64,000 nucleotides of DNA, taken from Pseudobutyrivibrio ruminis. GTDB taxonomy: Bacteria > Bacillota > Clostridia > Lachnospirales > Lachnospiraceae. Numbering within the stretch: position 1 is the stretch's first letter; each line of letters starts with the position of its first letter. The position numbers were made by a program, and so were the translations under genes. The notes below the pieces were generated by a model that made no database searches, was not told the DNA's origin, and worked only from the letters and a program-made list of their open reading frames with translations. The stretch spans positions 62,001 to 126,000 of the forward strand of contig SVER01000004.1 of the NCBI GenBank assembly GCA_015057315.1. Reading direction: 5' to 3'. This document shows, piece after piece, positions 9,627-18,112 of the stretch.

Positions 9627-11057
9627 CTACGATTTCATCTCTACGAAATACGAATACATCGACTCGGCTACGTTTGTGAGGTTTTCGTCGGATAGACGTT
9701 CTTTGCTAAGCACGTAGGTGTTACCGAGCCTTGCGTGGCTCATGTAGACTGCCATGTATTGAATAACCTCATCTCTGGTTGGGCGCTTGTATTCACTCAT
9801 CATCTTTTCATAGTTGCCGAATACTTCCTCTAGGTACATAACACCTGGGGCGCCTTTATAAATAATGTCTCCACTCATAAATACCGGATGGCGAAGCATC
9901 ATGGCTTCCTGACCTGCAGTACCGGTAAGAGTGGCTACGCATTCACTCTTTTCAATAAGCTTGATTGAATCCTCCCATGGGTCAATAAGAACCACATTAG
10001 GATAAATCTGCAGCTGCTCATAAAAGCTGTTATCACGAATTCCTAAGAAGGAATAATGCTCCTTAACATAAAGCATTGTATCTGCTGGCAAAGACTTCGC
10101 CAGACTATCGATGAAATACAGCTGCTTCTCATACTTCTGAGCACACACAATTGTTGTTGCCTCAGGCTGCATGTGAAGTGGGAAGTACACGAACTTCTTG
10201 CTGTAATCAGCCTTCTTAAAATACTTCTTACCCTTAGAATATCTAAGATAGAACACCAGCTGATCCATTGTGTGCTCATAACACTTGTAATATATATATG
10301 AGCCCTTATCCCTAGTAAGAGGATTAAAGAATCTCTGTCTCAGATAGAAAAATGGTAACGCAAAAAAGATTGGCTTCCATTTAGGCTTTGTTCCTGAGAA
10401 CTTCATAAATGCTGGCTTAGAATGCTGCTCCTCAAACTTAGTCAAATATGCCTCTGCAGCAGCACGCTGTTCTTCAGTGACAGGGATATTTGCGTAATCC
10501 TCCGGCATATCATACATCTTCTCAAATGGGTCATTTAAGATATAATGATGAGTCAAATCCATACCACAGGCTCTCATAAACATCAGTGAATAATAGCCTG
10601 TGTTAGTCTTCTTACCAACTAAATAAGCTGCGTAAGTAAGAAGTGTGGCGATAACCTCATCATAGAAGAAATCCACATGATATGTGTTAAACACATATTC
10701 CCAAAACGCAAAAAGACCTGCAGCTGTATGCACGCAGTAATCATAATCTCTATAAATCAAATATCTGTCTGTGTAGATGTACTTCCAAATAGGTCTTGCA
10801 TCGTACTTAGCTTCCATTTCAGCAAGCTTTTCTATTGTGAATTCATCCCAGTGCTTGTTCATGAATTCAGAAATCTCACAGACCTGGATATTCTTTTTTT
10901 CTTCTTCGTTAAACTTAGCCCAGACGTAAGCTGATTCCTGCTTGTCACAGGTGATGAACACACCTTTAACATCGTCATGAGCTTCTTTTAATTTCTTGTA
11001 TACGGCTGGCGAAAAATCCTCAAAGGGACGCCTTGCCATAAAACATATAGTGTACAT
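9627..11057 (-). CDS. Capsule-polysaccharide-type transferase/export-like protein (KpsC/KpsS-like)
   Basis: Long soluble ORF containing FVYFPLHMQPEATT and EQLQIYPNVVLIDPWEDSIKLIEKSECVATLTGTAGQEAM. Confidence 0.6.
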   Translation of the reverse strand: MYTICFMARRPFEDFSPAVYKKLKEAHDDVKGVFITCDKQESAYVWAKFNEEEKKNIQVCEISEFMNKHWDEFTIEKLAEMEAKYDARPIWKYIYTDRYLIYRDYDYCVHTAAGLFAFWEYVFNTYHVDFFYDEVIATLLTYAAYLVGKKTNTGYYSLMFMRACGMDLTHHYILNDPFEKMYDMPEDYANIPVTEEQRAAAEAYLTKFEEQHSKPAFMKFSGTKPKWKPIFFALPFFYLRQRFFNPLTRDKGSYIYYKCYEHTMDQLVFYLRYSKGKKYFKKADYSKKFVYFPLHMQPEATTIVCAQKYEKQLYFIDSLAKSLPADTMLYVKEHYSFLGIRDNSFYEQLQIYPNVVLIDPWEDSIKLIEKSECVATLTGTAGQEAMMLRHPVFMSGDIIYKGAPGVMYLEEVFGNYEKMMSEYKRPTRDEVIQYMAVYMSHARLGNTYVLSKERLSDENLTNVAESMYSYFVEMKS

Positions 11058-11065
11058 TTTCTCTC

Positions 11066-11734
11066 CTAAAAACTATCCACGCGGCTTCTTACCAGATAAA
11101 AAGCCTCGCTATATTTATAATGAGCTGTTGCTCCGCGATATGCTGCCAGGCCTCTGATTGCATCCTCGTTACGAGGGAATGGACTGGCATCGATTTCGCT
11201 TTTATAGGTTTTCATTATTTCTATTTTCTTATCCAGGTAGTCAGTCACATCCACGAAAACATTTGGGATAAATCCGTGGGAACGTTCTGCCTGGTCAGTT
11301 TCAGACAATATCTCCATGCAAAGCACAGTCTTAAGATATGGTGCTCTGAATGATTTAGTACAAGAATAAACTGCATCAAAAATCACCCTGTGGTCAGAGT
11401 GAACATCATACTGATATGGCATAAAAAGCACGTCTGGCTTAACCTCTTCAAATATGTTCTTAAACTCTGGTATAAGCTCACCTAAATCGTAACCATCTAC
11501 ACCTGCAGGCTGTAATTCCATATTGTAGAAACCATCCACCTGATATGCTGCTGCAACAGCCTCGATTTCGGCATTACGCTCTGCCACACGCTCTTTAGTA
11601 TAGCCATAATCTGTCTTCATGTTAGTAACATTAAGCCAGTAGATTTCATGGCCTTCTTCTTTTAGCTTAAGTAAAGTTCCGCCTGCCCCTAAGGTCTCAT
11701 CATCTGGATGTGGCGAAATAACAAGTACTTTCAT
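11066..11734 (-). CDS. PIG-L (LmbE-like) N-deacetylase
   Basis: MKVLVISPHPDDETLGAGGTLLKLKEEGHEIYWLNVT, HxDD motif, DVHSDHR. Confidence 0.9.
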   Translation of the reverse strand: MKVLVISPHPDDETLGAGGTLLKLKEEGHEIYWLNVTNMKTDYGYTKERVAERNAEIEAVAAAYQVDGFYNMELQPAGVDGYDLGELIPEFKNIFEEVKPDVLFMPYQYDVHSDHRVIFDAVYSCTKSFRAPYLKTVLCMEILSETDQAERSHGFIPNVFVDVTDYLDKKIEIMKTYKSEIDASPFPRNEDAIRGLAAYRGATAHYKYSEAFYLVRSRVDSF

Positions 11735-12621
11735 TAAAGATACTCTCCTTCATTTAAATCAACCGGGTCCGAATCTACTATGTGAACCAGACCGTCATAA
11801 GCTTTTATAATGTAATCTGTATTAGAATTAACCTTTATAATCTTGCCAGGCTCGATATTGGCATAATCTTCTGTAGCAATAGCCTGACATTTCCATACCT
11901 TTATCTCCGCATCCCCAGCCATAAAATGTGCCCCCACATAAGGATGGGTAAGGCCTCTAACCAGGTTGTAAATGGCCTTTGCTGACATACGCCAATCTAT
12001 CTGACCATCCATGCGACCGCGCTTTCTCCAGGCATTTCCAGCTGTAGGGTCCTGCTTCTTAGGCTGAATGTTATTCTCTGCAAAAGCCTTGGTAAATTCA
12101 AGCACCTGTTCCTTTGCCACATCAAGGACGTGGGCATACAAATCTGCCGCATCATCTGTATCTGATATAGCTACAGGCTTCTGGCTTATAATATCTCCAG
12201 TGTCAGCCCCTTCATCCATGATGAAAAATGTGGATGCAGTCTCCTTAAGTCCTAACACAAGCGCCCAAATAAGAGGATGGCGCCCTTTATTACATGGCAA
12301 AGCCGCTGGATGAAATCCAACTACGCCGTACTTTGGTATAGATAAGATTTCCTTACCGATTAATCTGGACCAACCAAAGCAATATATAACCTCTGGTGAT
12401 ATTTTTCTGATAAATCCTACTGTTTCTTCGTCATTAACATTCTTAGTGCAAATGCATGGGATATTATATTCATTTGCAAGTGGCACTAATGATTTAAAAT
12501 CTGCATTGATTGCAGATTGCTCCATGGTAACAATTCCTGCCACCACAAAGCCTGCCTTAAGCATAGCTTCCAGTAATACGTATGAACTTTCCACACATCC
12601 TATAAACAAAGTTTTCTTCAA
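11734..12621 (-). CDS. Methionyl-tRNA-formyltransferase-like sugar N-formyltransferase
   Basis: GFHPAALPCNKGRHPLIWAL...FFIMDEGADTGDII, formyl_trans_N; C-terminal domain; overlaps the PIG-L start by 1 nt. Confidence 0.85.
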   Translation of the reverse strand: MKKTLFIGCVESSYVLLEAMLKAGFVVAGIVTMEQSAINADFKSLVPLANEYNIPCICTKNVNDEETVGFIRKISPEVIYCFGWSRLIGKEILSIPKYGVVGFHPAALPCNKGRHPLIWALVLGLKETASTFFIMDEGADTGDIISQKPVAISDTDDAADLYAHVLDVAKEQVLEFTKAFAENNIQPKKQDPTAGNAWRKRGRMDGQIDWRMSAKAIYNLVRGLTHPYVGAHFMAGDAEIKVWKCQAIATEDYANIEPGKIIKVNSNTDYIIKAYDGLVHIVDSDPVDLNEGEYL

Positions 12622-12657
12622 AATAAAACCTCTTATCCCTATTAATGCATTCTATTA

Positions 12658-12686
12658 ATTTTAAATAGAAGTGCTTATATTGTCAA
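12658..12686 (-). promoter_or_regulatory. Candidate sigma-A promoter upstream of the formyltransferase gene
   Basis: Minus strand TTGACA-N17(atataagcacttctatt)-TAAAAT. Confidence 0.65.
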
Positions 12687-12707
12687 ATTGAACCAACGCT
12701 GGTTTCT

Positions 12708-14072
12708 CTAAAAAATCAATCTGTAAATCAAAAGTCCTGGAATCATTATTCCAACCGCTGGCCCCCAGCTATTTACTATCAACTTCCAAAATGAGAACTT
12801 AAATCTCCTAGACAGCTTAATAACAAGAAGCAGTGAGTACAGTGCGTAGGACAATCCTGTTCCGATTGCTACCATATTGATACTGCGCTCAACAAAAAGC
12901 ACCAGTGCACTTGAAAATATGGCATTGAAAATGCAAAGCGCCACTGAGTTTGCAATCAATGATTTGTTAAGCTTTAACACAGAAAAAATATTTCCGTAAA
13001 GCATGGTTGTTGCATAAATTGCAACACCCACTACCAGTATCTGGGTAGCCGCTGTACCTTCTGTATACATAGGCATGAAGAAATGCACAAATATCGGCAT
13101 TACAAAATATACAAACAGGCAGGCGCCACCTGATATAAAGGATGTAACCCTGCTGAAATATGCAGCCTTTTCAAGAAGCTCTGTCTCATTGTGATTAGCT
13201 CCGTACAGATGGCTAATCTTGATATAAAACACCTGGGATATGGTCTGTGGTACAAGCACCATGGTGGTAAATCCCATCAGTGGAACCGAATACACACCTA
13301 AATCCTCAGTTGACAAAAATCCAAGTATTACGAATTTATCTACAGATTGAACGATGGTCCAAATAAGGCTGTTAATAAGAAGTGGCAATCCTCCTATTAT
13401 CATCACCTTCATAAACTGCCAATCAAATGTCAGCTTTGCTCCCTTGAACGCCTCGCTTCTAAACATAATTATGCCAAGGGCTGCAGATGAAAGTGTCATG
13501 GCATACAGACCATAATATCCTGCCACATTTATTGCAATAACACCTATTATCAGAGCAAGTACTGTTCTTACAAAACCAATAACTGCCGATTTATTATAAT
13601 GGCCGTTCATTCTGACAGTGGCATTTGACATATCGTCAAAGCTCTTTAGCAGAATCATAATAGGACAAAGCATGTAGCCAAATGCATAGTATGTGCTATC
13701 CACATCATTTCCAATCTTGCCACCATAGTAGATAGCCACCCACAGTTCAAAGACTACAAACACTATGGCATACACCATAAGCATAAATGTCATTGCTGTG
13801 TTCTTAAGCCTATTTGCCTCGGCATAATCCTTCCTGCCAAGAGCCTGAGGGTAATCCCTGTTATAAGCATTTAACACACCAAACTGAGCGTAGTTCATAT
13901 ATGTCTGGGCAAGCAGACATGTGCTATATATTCCAAGTGGGTATGTTGCAACAATTCTTTTATTATAGACACTAAATACAAATGACATAGCAGAGCATGC
14001 CACTGTTGAAAGTGTCACCAATATGAAATCTGCACTCTTAATTTTGTCTAGCAGTTTTGTAAGTATCTTCAT
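12708..14072 (-). CDS. Polysaccharide flippase (Wzx/MATE-like)
   Basis: Polytopic ORF, SVACSAMSFVFSVYNKRIVATYPLGIYSTCLLAQTYMNYAQFGVLNAYNRD, oligosaccharide flippase pattern. Confidence 0.8.
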   Translation of the reverse strand: MKILTKLLDKIKSADFILVTLSTVACSAMSFVFSVYNKRIVATYPLGIYSTCLLAQTYMNYAQFGVLNAYNRDYPQALGRKDYAEANRLKNTAMTFMLMVYAIVFVVFELWVAIYYGGKIGNDVDSTYYAFGYMLCPIMILLKSFDDMSNATVRMNGHYNKSAVIGFVRTVLALIIGVIAINVAGYYGLYAMTLSSAALGIIMFRSEAFKGAKLTFDWQFMKVMIIGGLPLLINSLIWTIVQSVDKFVILGFLSTEDLGVYSVPLMGFTTMVLVPQTISQVFYIKISHLYGANHNETELLEKAAYFSRVTSFISGGACLFVYFVMPIFVHFFMPMYTEGTAATQILVVGVAIYATTMLYGNIFSVLKLNKSLIANSVALCIFNAIFSSALVLFVERSINMVAIGTGLSYALYSLLLVIKLSRRFKFSFWKLIVNSWGPAVGIMIPGLLIYRLIF

Positions 14073-15132
14073 AAATCTTTAAAACTTCTTCCATGTATGT
14101 GTCAAAGTTATTTAAATCCTTTGCACGCTTTCTGGCTCCTTCAGACTTCATTCGATATATCTCGCTGTTATCAAGAAGCTCTATGATATTTTTGACGAAG
14201 GCATCTCTATCCACAGGCTTCTTGTCTGTGCCGCAGATTTTTCCACAATCGTCGTCCACTGTTAACACAAATCCACCAACCTTGCTGGCAAGTACCGGCT
14301 TGCCAAATGCCATAGCCTCAGCTGCTGCCATTCCAAATCCCTCAAACTTAGATGGAGCAACCAAAATCTTAGTCTGATTCATGTAAACATAAGGATTATG
14401 CTGTAGACCTACCATCCTGATATTATCATTAAGCTTCATTCTGCCGATAAGCTCCAGGCATTCGCTACCCAAATCTCCGCCGCCTACCATCACGGCTTTA
14501 ACATCTGGATGAGTGTTTCTTACTTCGTTAACAATCCTTACAAATTCATAAGGATTCTTGTTATCTGTCAGATAGCCTACAAACAACAAATCTGATTTAA
14601 AGCCCTCCAGCTTTTCCTTGGTCATCTCAGTGCCAGCTACATAGCCCTTTTCAAATGTCTTAACCGCATTGAATGGAGTGCCAAGCACCACCGTCTTGCC
14701 TGCCATCTTATCCTTAAACCAAGCCTTATCCTCAACCCTCTTATTAGGGATGATGATTTTGGCAAAGTTCTTGCAGGCACTTCCGTATATAACTGATTTT
14801 GGACCAATCTTCTGCACCCACTTAGGAACCGAATACAGGTGACTGATGATTGGAATAGTGTCAGTAACCTTGGTACACATTAGGCTGCAATCGTATTCAT
14901 AGGCATGGATGATATCAGGCTTCACCTCATCAATGGTGCGCTTGATGATATCCTCATCCACCTTTTCAACCCCAATGTATTCTATGTCCTGCTCTAACAG
15001 CTTTGTCTCCACAGAGCCTGTAGCTGTCAAATATACGCTGTGGATTTCATCAGGCATAGACTTGATAATGTTTATAGCAACATTCTCCATGCCGCTATAT
15101 GTATTAGACTTCGAAATATGCAATACCTTCAT
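14038..15132 (-). CDS. Glycosyltransferase family 4
   Basis: MKVLHISKSNTYSGMENVAINI...APSKFEGFGMAAAEAMAFGKPVLASKVGG. Confidence 0.88.
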   Translation of the reverse strand: MKVLHISKSNTYSGMENVAINIIKSMPDEIHSVYLTATGSVETKLLEQDIEYIGVEKVDEDIIKRTIDEVKPDIIHAYEYDCSLMCTKVTDTIPIISHLYSVPKWVQKIGPKSVIYGSACKNFAKIIIPNKRVEDKAWFKDKMAGKTVVLGTPFNAVKTFEKGYVAGTEMTKEKLEGFKSDLLFVGYLTDNKNPYEFVRIVNEVRNTHPDVKAVMVGGGDLGSECLELIGRMKLNDNIRMVGLQHNPYVYMNQTKILVAPSKFEGFGMAAAEAMAFGKPVLASKVGGFVLTVDDDCGKICGTDKKPVDRDAFVKNIIELLDNSEIYRMKSEGARKRAKDLNNFDTYMEEVLKIYEDTYKTARQN

Positions 15133-15148
15133 AAAAACTCCCTAATCC

Positions 15149-15235
15149 GTTGACTGTTACGCTAACAATAAATAGATTTCTTCCAGTGACTGATGTCACT
15201 TACAGAAAACTATTATATTGTTATCTACAGTCAAC
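15149..15235. repeat. Long intergenic hairpin, family B (B3)
   Basis: gttgactGTTACGCTAACAAtaaatagatttct / agaaaactattataTTGTTATCTACagtcaac. Confidence 0.85.
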
Positions 15236-15282
15236 TCACTTATTAACTATTATGCTAACCACAATTTACTCACCTAGAAATT

Positions 15283-16497
15283 TTATATGTTACTATATAA
15301 CTCTTTCATTACCTCGTTGACACGTTCTTTATCGAAGGACTTCATTGTTTCTACGTTGATTTGTCCCATTTCTGAGCGCCTTGTTTCGTTATCAACCAAA
15401 GCTTTGTTTAAGGCTGCAACTAAAGATTTGGCATCCTTTGAATCAAAAAGATATCCACCCTCGCCATCTACGATAAGATCTGTGTTGCCCCTAATTTTGC
15501 TACATACCACAGGCATTCCCACGCTCATAGCCTCCATTAAAGCTACTGGAAGGCCTTCCTGGTGAGAAGGAAATACATAGATGTCACTGGCTGCAAAAAC
15601 ATCTGCAATATCTGTTCTAAATCCAAGCATCATCACATTATCTGTAAGGCCAAGGGTCTTTATCTGTTCCTTTAATTCTGTTTCAATCTTTCCCCTGCCT
15701 GCAATAAGATATTTGATTTTATACTTAGGCTGAACACGCTCATCGCAGTCCTCATGTGCAAGAACCCCTCGGTCCTTCATGATTTTAAGAGCTCTAAGCA
15801 CCTCGGCATGATTCTTTCTAGGAATCAGCTCTCCAACAGATAGAAGAACAATTTCGTCATCCTTGATACCAAGCTCGCTGCGAATCTTATTGCGGGCGCC
15901 TTCGCTTGCCACAAATTTATGAGTATCTACCCCAGCCCCTGGCACGTAAACAACTTCCTTCGCCTTGAACTTCTTGGCATTTTCATAATCTTCCCTATTG
16001 ATAGTTATCAACAAATCGGTGAATCGTGCGCACCACTTTTCCACATTGTAATAAATGAGCCAGTTGATAGCCGATGCTCCCTTGAAGAAATGGAAACCAT
16101 GGGCTGCATATATCACCTTGGTGCCGTACAGCTTTCTTGCCTTTCTGCAGGCAAGGCGGCAGATAACGCCTCCTATAGGCGACTGAGTATGAACTATCTC
16201 GTACTGATTAGCCTCTACCTCAGCCTTAATCTGCTTATAAGCCTTTGATAATTCTCCAATATTAAATATCTTTCTTAGGCTGGCTGTTTCAATTATTCTA
16301 CAGCCTAAATCATCCAGCTTCTTTCTACGCTGTACCATAGCCTCTGGACTAAGTGCGCTGTCATCATCCTGCCAGCAACAGGCTACATCCACGGTATACC
16401 CCAAGTCCTGCAAAATCTTAATGTTGTCTATATTAAATTGTGTCACCATATACGCCGTATGGGCGTGCATAAGTGCTTTTTTCATAGTCGTAGTCAT
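15283..16497 (-). CDS. Glycosyltransferase family 4
   Basis: KALMHAHTAYMVTQFNIDNIKILQDLGYTVDVACCW...FPSHQEGLPVALMEAMSVGMPVVCS. Confidence 0.88.
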   Translation of the reverse strand: MTTTMKKALMHAHTAYMVTQFNIDNIKILQDLGYTVDVACCWQDDDSALSPEAMVQRRKKLDDLGCRIIETASLRKIFNIGELSKAYKQIKAEVEANQYEIVHTQSPIGGVICRLACRKARKLYGTKVIYAAHGFHFFKGASAINWLIYYNVEKWCARFTDLLITINREDYENAKKFKAKEVVYVPGAGVDTHKFVASEGARNKIRSELGIKDDEIVLLSVGELIPRKNHAEVLRALKIMKDRGVLAHEDCDERVQPKYKIKYLIAGRGKIETELKEQIKTLGLTDNVMMLGFRTDIADVFAASDIYVFPSHQEGLPVALMEAMSVGMPVVCSKIRGNTDLIVDGEGGYLFDSKDAKSLVAALNKALVDNETRRSEMGQINVETMKSFDKERVNEVMKELYSNI

Positions 16498-16503
16498 TCT
16501 CCC

Positions 16504-16584
16504 GGATGTTACAATAACAAAAATTTATTATCTTCCAGTCACTAGATGTTCCTTACAGACAATAAATTTTTGTTATCTACATCC
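16504..16584. repeat. Long intergenic hairpin, family B (B4)
   Basis: ggatGTTACAATAACAAaaatttattatct ... agacaataaatttTTGTTATCTACatcc; loop tccagtcactagatgttccttac. Confidence 0.85.
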
Positions 16585-16609
16585 TACTTATAGTTTACGA
16601 GTACCCCAA

Positions 16610-16688
16610 GTCTGTAGGTAACGAAAAATTATTTTCGGAGCATCACATCAGTGAGCGGAGAACATAATTTTTCGTTACCGTAACAGAC
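16610..16688. repeat. Long intergenic hairpin, family B in reverse orientation (B5)
   Basis: tctGTAGGTAACGAaaaattat ... ataatttTTCGTTACCGTAACaga. Confidence 0.75.
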
Positions 16689-16703
16689 GACAGGCCACCG
16701 TCA

Positions 16704-18092
16704 TTACTTATGTACGTTTGCATTAGTCTCCCCTTCGGCTACGCCTTCAGTGGCGTCCTTAGTAAAGATTACACGAAGAGTCATAAGGATAAGTTGGATA
16801 TCCAGTAACACTGAACATTTTTCACAATAAATCATATCAAGCTTAAGCTTATCGTAGCTGGTAGTGTTGTACTTGCCGTAAACCTGTGCATAACCTGTAA
16901 GACCAGCCTTAACGTGTGTACGGAATGCAAACTCTGGCACTTCCTTAACGTATTCTGCTATGATTTCAGGACGCTCCGGACGAGGTCCTACAAATGACAT
17001 TTCACCCTTAAGGATATTGAAAAACTGTGGCAACTCATCAATACGAGTAGCACGAATAAAGTGTCCTATTGGTGTGATTCTATCATCGTTGACGCTGGCA
17101 AGACGAGCTTTTCCATCCTTTTCTGCATCAGTAATCATAGAGCGGAATTTCATAATCTTGTATTCTTTTCCACCGATGGTACATCTGGTTTGTTTATAAA
17201 ATACCGGGCCGCCATCGTATGCGTGGATAAGTATAGCTGTCACTATCATGATTGGAGATGTAAGTATGATTCCTACTCCGGAAATCACAATATCTCCTAT
17301 ACGCTTAATTGTTGCTGATATAGCATCCATACCAACGTTCTTACATAAGTATAGAGGTGTATCAAAAAGATTAACCTCCTCTGAACCCTTAATAAGAATA
17401 TCTGAAATCTTTGGTGTAAAATAAACTCTTTTATCTGTTGCAAAGCAAGCCTTCACAATATCATTTCTGATTTCTGAAGGAACATCATTAATAAGTACAG
17501 CATCATAATATTGAAGCTCGTCCACGATTTTCTCTAATGGCTCCTGACAGCTCATTTCACCTGTTATGCGATACTTATCAGCTCTGCGATTCATCTTCAT
17601 TACCAAATCATTTTCATATTCACCATAAATATTCAAAATTGAAAATGGTGGGAATATTGCTCTGAAGATTTTTGTGCTGCCATAAGTAACTATAAACAGT
17701 GCAACAGCCTGCACTAGTGTAAGCACAATTACATAGGCAAGAGTCATCCACATTAATGCCTTGATACGTGTCATTAACAGCAGGATGATAAATTCCAACA
17801 TGTTTACAAGTCCCATGGCAATCGCTTGGGACATACACAGTATGGATATTCGCCCACTTCCTATGCTAAACCCTTTAAATGTATTGATGACTAGAACTAT
17901 AAGTACTACATATAATCCAATCATCAAGTAGTTGCCTACACTAAGGAATCGATATAGCATTAACATCTGAAAACGCATATACCACATAACGCCAAAGAGC
18001 GTGGCTAGTACAGTGACTAATACCACGCTACTTATAAAGCGAAATACTCTTTTTTGTGTTTCAATATTCGTATTTGTATTATTCATAAGCAA
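16704..18092 (-). CDS. Initiating sugar transferase (undecaprenyl-phosphate sugar phosphotransferase)
   Basis: C-terminal KRIGDIVISGVGIILTSPIMIVTAILI...KFRSMITDAEKDGKA...DELPQFFNILKGEMSFVGPRPERPE. Confidence 0.92.
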   Translation of the reverse strand: MLMNNTNTNIETQKRVFRFISSVVLVTVLATLFGVMWYMRFQMLMLYRFLSVGNYLMIGLYVVLIVLVINTFKGFSIGSGRISILCMSQAIAMGLVNMLEFIILLLMTRIKALMWMTLAYVIVLTLVQAVALFIVTYGSTKIFRAIFPPFSILNIYGEYENDLVMKMNRRADKYRITGEMSCQEPLEKIVDELQYYDAVLINDVPSEIRNDIVKACFATDKRVYFTPKISDILIKGSEEVNLFDTPLYLCKNVGMDAISATIKRIGDIVISGVGIILTSPIMIVTAILIHAYDGGPVFYKQTRCTIGGKEYKIMKFRSMITDAEKDGKARLASVNDDRITPIGHFIRATRIDELPQFFNILKGEMSFVGPRPERPEIIAEYVKEVPEFAFRTHVKAGLTGYAQVYGKYNTTSYDKLKLDMIYCEKCSVLLDIQLILMTLRVIFTKDATEGVAEGETNANVHK

Positions 18093-18112
18093 ATTCTGAT
18101 CTCAATCTTTGA

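Noticed and set aside
9611-9635. Short direct repeat acctacgattt x2
   Set aside because: Only two copies beside a gene end; no supportable function.
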